From Inquilinus sp. Marseille-Q2685 (lineage in GTDB: Bacteria; Pseudomonadota; Alphaproteobacteria; DSM-16000; Inquilinaceae): a stretch of 64,000 nt of DNA. The translations under genes were made by a program, and so were the position numbers. The number at the start of each line of letters is the position of its first letter. Positions within the stretch are counted from its first letter, which is position 1. This document shows positions 59,531 to 64,000 of this stretch, one piece after another. The notes under the pieces are model-generated. The model saw only the letters and a list, made by a program, of their open reading frames with translations, was not told the DNA's origin and did not search any database. The stretch covers positions 1-64,000 of the forward strand of contig NZ_CAKAKL010000015.1 in the NCBI RefSeq assembly GCF_916619195.1, read 5' to 3'.

Positions 59531-60468
59531 CGTGCCGCCGCCATGCCGAAGCGGCGCAACATCACCGCGCCGATGATGATCGCGCCGGTGACCATCTTCT
59601 GGAAGAAGGGATCGACGTTGAGGATGGTGAGCCCGTTCGCCAGCACGGCGATGATGGCGACGCCGACCGCGGTGCCGAGTAGGTTCGGCCGGCCGCCGCG
59701 GAAGGCGGTCATGCCGAGGAAGACGGCGGCATAGGCCGGCAGCAGCAGGCTTTCGCCCATGGTGTGCTGGACGCTGCCGAGCCGCGCCGCCAGCAGCACC
59801 CCGGCCAGGCCGGACAGGGCGGCGGCGATGGCGAAGACGGCGACCACCGGCCGGCCGATCGGCACGCCGGACAGGCGCGCCGCCTCGCGGTTGCTGCCGA
59901 TCGCGATCAGCCGCCGGCCGAACACGGTCAGGGCCAGGGTGCCGCCGGCTGCGAGCAGCACCGCCAGCATCCACAGGGTCAGCACCGGCACCGGTCCGGC
60001 CGCGGTTCGGGCCAGCGCGGTGAAGCCGGGCGGGATGCCCTGGAACAGGCTGGCGCCGCCGGACAGCCAGTAGGCGAGCCCCGAGGCGATGGTGCCGAGT
60101 GCCAGCGTGGCGATGAAGGACGGCGCCCTGAGCCCGTGCACCACCAGCCCGTTGAGCCCGCCGACCAGGCCGCAGGCCAGCAGCGTCAGCAGGATCGCCG
60201 GGCCCGGCCCGAGGCCGGCGGCCAGCAGCTTGACCGCCAGCACGCCGGCCAGCGAGGCGACGAAGCCGACCGACAGGTCGAACTCGCCGATCACCATGAC
60301 GAGGGTCGCGGCGGCGGCGACGATCGCCAGGATCGCCATCTGCTGGGTGACGTTGAGCAGGTTGGCGGCGGTGGCGAAGGCGTCCGGCCGCGCCAGGGCG
60401 AAGCCCAGCACGATCGCTGCCAGCGCCGCCGGCGTGCCGAAGCGCTCGACCAGCCGCGCCTCAGCCAT
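59527..60468 (-). CDS. Sugar ABC transporter permease (RbsC type)
   Basis: This 313-aa membrane protein has 'MVIGEFDLSVGFVASLAGVL' near residue 55, 'HGLRAPSFIATLALGTIASG' near residue 105, the coupling loop 'GSNREAARLSGVPIGRPVVA' near residue 190, and 'AYAAVFLGMTAFRGGRPNLL' near residue 240. I chose ATG 60468 (MAEARLVERFG); longer frames run into the repeats upstream. Its binding protein precedes it, but no ATPase gene is present in this operon. Confidence 0.92.
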   Translation of the reverse strand: MAEARLVERFGTPAALAAIVLGFALARPDAFATAANLLNVTQQMAILAIVAAAATLVMVIGEFDLSVGFVASLAGVLAVKLLAAGLGPGPAILLTLLACGLVGGLNGLVVHGLRAPSFIATLALGTIASGLAYWLSGGASLFQGIPPGFTALARTAAGPVPVLTLWMLAVLLAAGGTLALTVFGRRLIAIGSNREAARLSGVPIGRPVVAVFAIAAALSGLAGVLLAARLGSVQHTMGESLLLPAYAAVFLGMTAFRGGRPNLLGTAVGVAIIAVLANGLTILNVDPFFQKMVTGAIIIGAVMLRRFGMAAAR

Positions 60469-60539
60469 CACGGCGTGCGCTCCGGACCATCCGGTCGCTC
60501 GCGGGTGAGGCCTGTTCGGAATTCGGCGACCCGAACCGA

Positions 60540-60722
60540 CGCATGTTTTCCACACTCCCCCTCCCCTCGCGGGAGGGGGTAGGGGGAGGGGGTGCCGAGG
60601 ACAGGAGCTGACGTGGAGTGACCCAGATGTCTGCGGGGCCGGCGGCGACGCTCGATATTGTACCGACGGCGCCAAACCCCTCCCCCTTGCCCCCTCCCGC
60701 AAGGGGAGGGGGAGGATAGAAG
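60540..60722. repeat. G/C-run palindromic repeats, second location
   Basis: Two imperfect palindromes related to those at 9478-9662 lie in the 291-base gap between binding-protein and permease genes. One is at about 60549-60592 (CCCTCCCCTCGCGGGAGGGG), the other at about 60674-60713 (CCCCCTTGCCCCCTCCCGCA then AGGGGAGGGGGAGG). The same position in two unrelated sugar operons suggests a selected role, such as mRNA protection of the binding-protein segment. Confidence 0.6.
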
Positions 60723-60759
60723 GGATGGATCTGCCTGACGGCGCTGGCCTGCGACGGTC

Positions 60760-61683
60760 TCACGGGCAGGTCACGCCCAGGCTCTCGCGCGTGACCAGCG
60801 TGCCGGGGGCGTAAAGCTCGGCCGCGTCCGGCTTGCCGCCGGCGAAGACCTTGGCCATCTGGCCGGCGGTGATCGTCGCCATCTCCGCGAAGTTCTGGCG
60901 CACCGTGGCGATGAAGGGCGTGCATTGCCCGATCAGCTCCACCGCCTGCGGGTTGCCGTCGATCCCGGCGATGACGACGTCGGTCCGACCGGCCGCCTGC
61001 AGCGCCAGGAGCGCGCCGATGCCGGGCTCGTCCCAGGCCGCCCAGACGGCGTCGATCGCGCCCGGCGCCGGATGGGCGGCCAGCATCGCGTCCATGGCGT
61101 TGCGGCTGTCGTCGATCTGGCCCGGCACCTGGACGTAGTGATCGGCCACCTGGCGGATGCCCGGCGCCGCCTGCAGCGCCTCGTCCAGCGCGATCTCGCG
61201 CTGATGCACGCCGGGATGGGCCGAATGGAAGAAGCGGACGATCGTGCCCTGGCCGCCCAGCCGGCCGAACAGGTGGTCGGTCATGGTCCTGCCGAGGGCG
61301 TGGTTGTCCGAGGTGACGTTCAGCGTCACCCCCGGCCCCGTCGCCCCGTCGATGGCGAAGACCGGGATGCCGGCGGCCGCGGCCTTGCCGACCTGGTCCT
61401 GGATCTGCGCCGGGTTGATCGAGACCAGAACGACGGCTCCGGTGCGGGCGTTGACCACGTCCTCGACCCGGCTGGCCAGGGCGCCGAAATCGCCGGCGGT
61501 GTCGACCACCGAGACGGTCCAGCCGCGCTTCTCGGCATCGGCCTTGAAGGTCTCGACCATCTCGCCGGTGGCGACGGCGGAGAGATAGGGCGTCAGCACC
61601 GACACCGTCTGGGCGGCGGCAGGGCCGGCCGTTCCCGCCGTGACCGCCGCCGCGAGGGCGATCGCCCCCATCCATCCCCGCAT
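60760..61683 (-). CDS. Sugar ABC transporter substrate-binding protein (RbsB type)
   Basis: This 307-aa periplasmic protein has a signal peptide (MRGWMGAIALAAAVTAGTAG) and a type I binding fold: 'TVSVLTPYLSAVATGEMVET' near residue 26, 'VVLVSINPAQIQDQVGKAAA' near residue 85 and 'DAVWAAWDEPGIGALLALQA' near residue 209. 'GIDGNPQAVELIGQCTPFIA' lies near residue 238. It is first in a leftward operon. With the permease and FGGY kinase it forms the third ribose-type system of the window. The sugar is unknown. Confidence 0.93.
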   Translation of the reverse strand: MRGWMGAIALAAAVTAGTAGPAAAQTVSVLTPYLSAVATGEMVETFKADAEKRGWTVSVVDTAGDFGALASRVEDVVNARTGAVVLVSINPAQIQDQVGKAAAAGIPVFAIDGATGPGVTLNVTSDNHALGRTMTDHLFGRLGGQGTIVRFFHSAHPGVHQREIALDEALQAAPGIRQVADHYVQVPGQIDDSRNAMDAMLAAHPAPGAIDAVWAAWDEPGIGALLALQAAGRTDVVIAGIDGNPQAVELIGQCTPFIATVRQNFAEMATITAGQMAKVFAGGKPDAAELYAPGTLVTRESLGVTCP

Positions 61684-61810
61684 CGTCCGCCCCTCCTCCT
61701 CGTTTTCGTCTGTCTAGCCGCTCCGCCCGGGGCTGACAACGACCGGCACCGCTTGCTCCCGGCCGCGCCAGCCCGCACTGTGGGCGCCGATCGAGCGGGA
61801 GCTGAACACC

Positions 61811-62134
61811 ATGGCCTTCCAAGATGCGCCGCGGGCGGTGCCGACCGTGCAGCAGGATGACGACACCGTCCGGATCACGCGCTGGGACTTCGAGCCCGGC
61901 GCCGCGACCGGCTGGCACCAGCACGGCCACCCCTATTTCGTCGTCATGCTGCGCGCCGGAACGCTGCGGATCCACAACGGCGAGGACGAGACCGCGGTGC
62001 CGCTGGCCGAGGGCCAGTCCTATATGCGTCCTGCCGGCATCCGCCACGACGTGATGAACGGCTCGCCGCACCCGATCGCCTTCGTCGAGATCGAGATCAA
62101 GCGGCCCGGCGCCCTCGATGGCTGGACCGTCTGA
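61811..62134 (+). CDS. Cupin-domain protein
   Basis: This 107-aa single-domain cupin has both metal motifs: 'GWHQHGHPYFVVMLRAGTLR' near residue 36 and 'AGIRHDVMNGSPHPIAFVEI' near residue 76. No signal peptide is present, so it is cytoplasmic. Its 3' end overlaps the start of pseG by 17 bases, so the two are coupled. Small cupins often bind or modify sugars and could act on a pathway intermediate; that is inference. Confidence 0.88.
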   Translation: MAFQDAPRAVPTVQQDDDTVRITRWDFEPGAATGWHQHGHPYFVVMLRAGTLRIHNGEDETAVPLAEGQSYMRPAGIRHDVMNGSPHPIAFVEIEIKRPGALDGWTV

Positions 62135-63167
62135 GGCGCCGCGCGTCGCCTTCCGGCTGGACGCGTCGGGCGCGATCGGCGGTGGCCACGCCATGCGATG
62201 CCTGTCCCTGGCCCGGGCGCTGGCCGATCGCGGGGCGGACTGCCTGTTCCTGGTGAACGGGGAGGCCGAGGCGGTGGTGCCGGCCCTGGCCGGCGTCGCC
62301 CGCCGGGTGGTCGGGCCCACCCCGGAGGCGGCGGTGGCGGCGGTCCGCGCCGCCTGGCCGGACGGGGCCGATGCGGCGGTCTGCGACCTCTATCGCTGGA
62401 CGGCGCCGGAGGAGCGGATTTTCGCCGCTGCCGCGCGGCGCCTGCTGGTGATCGACGACCTGATCGCGGCACAGCATCACTGCGACCTGCTGCTCAACCA
62501 GAATTTCGGCGCCGACCCGGCCGGCTATGACGGGCTTCTGCCGCCCGGCTGCCGGCGGCTGATCGGCCTGGACCACGCCCTGCTGCGGCCGGATTTCGCG
62601 GCGCTGCGGCCGGCGGCGCTGGAGCGGCGCCGGGAGGCGGGGCGGCCACGGACCATCCTGGTTTCGCTCGGCCTGACCGATGTCGGCGGCATCACCGGCC
62701 GGGTCTGCGCCGCCCTGGCGGCGATCCCGGACTTCGCCCGGGCCGAGGTGGTACTGGGGCCGGCGGCGCCGAGCATCCCGCGCGCGCGGACGATCGCCGC
62801 CGCCGATCCGCGCATCCGCTGCCATGTCGGGCTGGACGACATGGCGCAGGTCATGCTGCAGGCCGACGCGGCGATCGGCGCGATGGGCAGCAGCTCGTGG
62901 GAGCGCTGCTGCCTCGGCCTGCCGACGCTCGCCGTCACCCTGGCCGACAACCAGCGGCCGACGGCGCTGGCCCTGGCCGCGTCCGGCATCGTCGCGCTGG
63001 CCGGCGATGCGGCGGTGCTGGACGACGCCGCGCTGCGGGCGGCGATCGCGGCCTTTCTGGCCGATGCCGATCAGCAGCACCGTCTGTCACAGGCCTCGGC
63101 GGCCTTGTGCGACGGGCTGGGCGCGGGCCGGGTGGCGACGGCCCTCCTCGATTCGCTCGACGGCTGA
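62118..63167 (+). CDS. pseG: PseG, UDP-2,4-diacetamido-2,4,6-trideoxy-altropyranose hydrolase
   Basis: PseG removes UDP from the altrose intermediate in the pseudaminic acid pathway, the step before PseI. The 349-aa protein has the GT-B-like fold with 'FRLDASGAIGGGHAMRCLSL' near residue 11 (the family's N-terminal signature), 'LLVIDDLIAAQHHCDLLLNQ' near residue 109, and 'GAMGSSSWERCCLGLPTLAV' near residue 255 (nucleotide site). It overlaps the cupin gene by 17 bases. pseI lies at 12.8-13.8 kb; the other pse genes are not in the window. Confidence 0.92.
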   Translation: MAGPSEAPRVAFRLDASGAIGGGHAMRCLSLARALADRGADCLFLVNGEAEAVVPALAGVARRVVGPTPEAAVAAVRAAWPDGADAAVCDLYRWTAPEERIFAAAARRLLVIDDLIAAQHHCDLLLNQNFGADPAGYDGLLPPGCRRLIGLDHALLRPDFAALRPAALERRREAGRPRTILVSLGLTDVGGITGRVCAALAAIPDFARAEVVLGPAAPSIPRARTIAAADPRIRCHVGLDDMAQVMLQADAAIGAMGSSSWERCCLGLPTLAVTLADNQRPTALALAASGIVALAGDAAVLDDAALRAAIAAFLADADQQHRLSQASAALCDGLGAGRVATALLDSLDG

Positions 63168-63177
63168 GCGCCGGCCG

Positions 63178-63468
63178 TCAGGCCACCGGCCCGGCCTCGG
63201 CGACGGGGAGATCGGCCTGGTCCGCCGCCCGCCCCTCCCGCTCCGCCACCGCCTGGGCATGGGCGTGCTCGTAGCGGAAGCCGAGGCGCAGCACGACCTG
63301 GTAGTGGCCGACGCGATCGCCCTCGATATGGCCGCGGATCTCCTTCACCTCGAACCATTCGAGGTTGCGCAGGGTCTTCGAGGCGGTGGCGATGGCGCCC
63401 TGGATCGCGTCCTCGAGGCTGCGTTCGGAGGAGCCGGCGAGCTCGGTGATGGCATAGGTGTGGCCCAT
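63178..63468 (-). CDS. Dodecin family protein
   Basis: Dodecins form 12-mers that store flavin. The 96-aa protein has the full dodecin core (residues 1-70): 'MGHTYAITELAGSSERSLED', 'AIATASKTLRNLEWFEVKEI' and 'HYQVVLRLGFRYE'. A 25-residue charged tail ending VAEAGPVA is unusual, as classic dodecins are about 70 aa. The start ATG 63468 gives the normal N-terminus. Neighbouring genes do not indicate a special role. Confidence 0.9.
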   Translation of the reverse strand: MGHTYAITELAGSSERSLEDAIQGAIATASKTLRNLEWFEVKEIRGHIEGDRVGHYQVVLRLGFRYEHAHAQAVAEREGRAADQADLPVAEAGPVA

Positions 63469-63524
63469 GGCGATTCCCCTGTTGCCTATCCGGGGAATGG
63501 CGGGCCCGCCGGTCCGGTTCCGGA

Positions 63525-64000
63525 TCACGCTGCGGCGGCCCCGGCAACCGCCCCGGCCACCACGGCGAGATCCTTGACGAACTCGGCATAGGCGCGGCGC
63601 CGGGCCTCGGGGTCGGGCACGCGCAGCAGGGAGGACGGATGGACGGTGACCAGCCCCTGCAGCCCGCCCGGGAAGGCCAGGATCCGGCCGCGGTTCTGCC
63701 CGATCGCGAGCGGCCGCCCCGCCAGTGACCGCGCCGCCGTGGCCCCGAGGGCGACGGTCAGCCGCGGCCGGATCAGCGCCAGCTCGCGGTCGAGCCACCA
63801 TTTGCAGCGGTCGATCTCGAAGGCGTTCGGGGATTTGTGCAGGCGGCGCTTGCCGCGCGGCGCGAACTTGAAGTGCTTGACCGCGTTGGTGATGTAGGCG
63901 CGGTCGCGGGGGATGCCGGCCTCGGCGAGGGCCTTGTCGAAGATCCGCCCGGCCGGGCCGACGAAAGGCCGGCCCTGCAGGTCCTCCTGGTCGCCCGGCT
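63525..64000 (-). CDS. UdgX-type uracil-DNA-binding protein, N-terminus beyond the window
   Basis: The visible 157 C-terminal residues contain 'PGDQEDLQGRPFVGPAGRIF' (motif for uracil glycosylases of families 4/5 and X) and 'AVKHFKFAPRGKRRLHKSPN', whose KRRLH resembles the KRRIH motif of UdgX. In UdgX the histidine links covalently to the abasic site. Near the end, 'TVHPSSLLRVPDPEARRRAY' holds the HPS motif. The KRRxH insertion separates it from ordinary family-4 enzymes. The start is off the right edge; 5 or so N-terminal Cys of the Fe-S cluster cannot be seen. Confidence 0.85.
   Translation of the reverse strand, partial: PGDQEDLQGRPFVGPAGRIFDKALAEAGIPRDRAYITNAVKHFKFAPRGKRRLHKSPNAFEIDRCKWWLDRELALIRPRLTVALGATAARSLAGRPLAIGQNRGRILAFPGGLQGLVTVHPSSLLRVPDPEARRRAYAEFVKDLAVVAGAVAGAAAA

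Noticed and set aside
1-64000. tRNA, rRNA, CRISPR array or integrase/transposase gene
   Set aside because: I looked for cloverleaf-like ends, conserved rRNA words, spaced short repeats and integrase motifs and found none that I could support.

Overview
The window is about 70% GC with dense, tightly packed genes, many GTGA/ATGA start-stop overlaps, and a mix of hopanoid-lipid genes, ribose-type sugar ABC transporters, DUF2585, a divergent rsmI/LpoA-like pair and dispersed palindromic repeats. This fits an alphaproteobacterium, most likely a Rhodospirillales member of the Azospirillum/Inquilinus type with a large genome. The taxon is an inference from gene content; no rRNA or tRNA gene was seen.

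Layout. 1-3.4 kb: a gene cut by the left edge, an RTX-type secreted calcium-binding protein, and a ParD-like/methionine aminopeptidase pair behind an AT-rich palindromic operator. 3.4-5.7 kb: a cupin/epimerase/GNAT operon divergent from a MarR regulator, with a perfect 9-bp inverted repeat between them. 5.7-10.8 kb: a MITE-like element, then a four-gene LsrB/Rbs-type sugar ABC operon whose ATPase gene is frameshifted. 10.8-16.2 kb: a conserved hypothetical, a TetR regulator with two SMR transporters, a pseudaminic acid synthase (pseI), an FGGY kinase and a class II aldolase. 16.2-18.2 kb: two LprI-like periplasmic paralogues and a PRC-barrel protein. 18.4-21 kb: hpnI-hpnJ (hopanoid side chain). 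21.2-26.7 kb: a frameshifted TauE/SafE permease, gshB, a SirB1-like protein, a YraN-like protein, rsmI, and a divergent LpoA-like lipoprotein. 26.7-29 kb: a CYTH-CHAD protein translationally coupled to an orphan ParA ATPase.

29-36 kb: a short hypothetical, two ABC-2 permeases, a low-GC island with a BP74-like gene, and an Fe(III)/phosphonate-type ABC importer. 36-42.6 kb: a small coiled-coil gene, an MBL hydrolase, and a LacI regulator with two LacI-type palindromes leading into an ATPase-permease-binding-protein sugar operon. 42.6-49.5 kb: an LprI-like lipoprotein, a TetR/macrolide-type glycosyltransferase pair, an MscS channel, a purine nucleoside permease and a Pmp3-type peptide. 49.5-55.5 kb: an alpha/beta hydrolase, an ABC exporter with DUF2585, cardiolipin synthase, and a GntR regulator with an OsmC-like protein. 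55.5-58.1 kb: an AT-rich gap and a second RTX protein with a strong terminator. 58.1-61.7 kb: a third sugar operon (binding protein, permease, FGGY kinase) without an ATPase. 61.8-64 kb: a cupin, pseG, a dodecin, and a UdgX-type uracil-DNA glycosylase cut by the right edge.

Three ribose-type sugar uptake systems, two FGGY kinases, an aldolase and several local regulators point to a carbon-scavenging lifestyle in soil or plant-associated settings. Most operators are perfect palindromes next to their own regulator gene. Two genes each lack one base in a C/G run, and two families of dispersed palindromic elements sit in the intergenic gaps.
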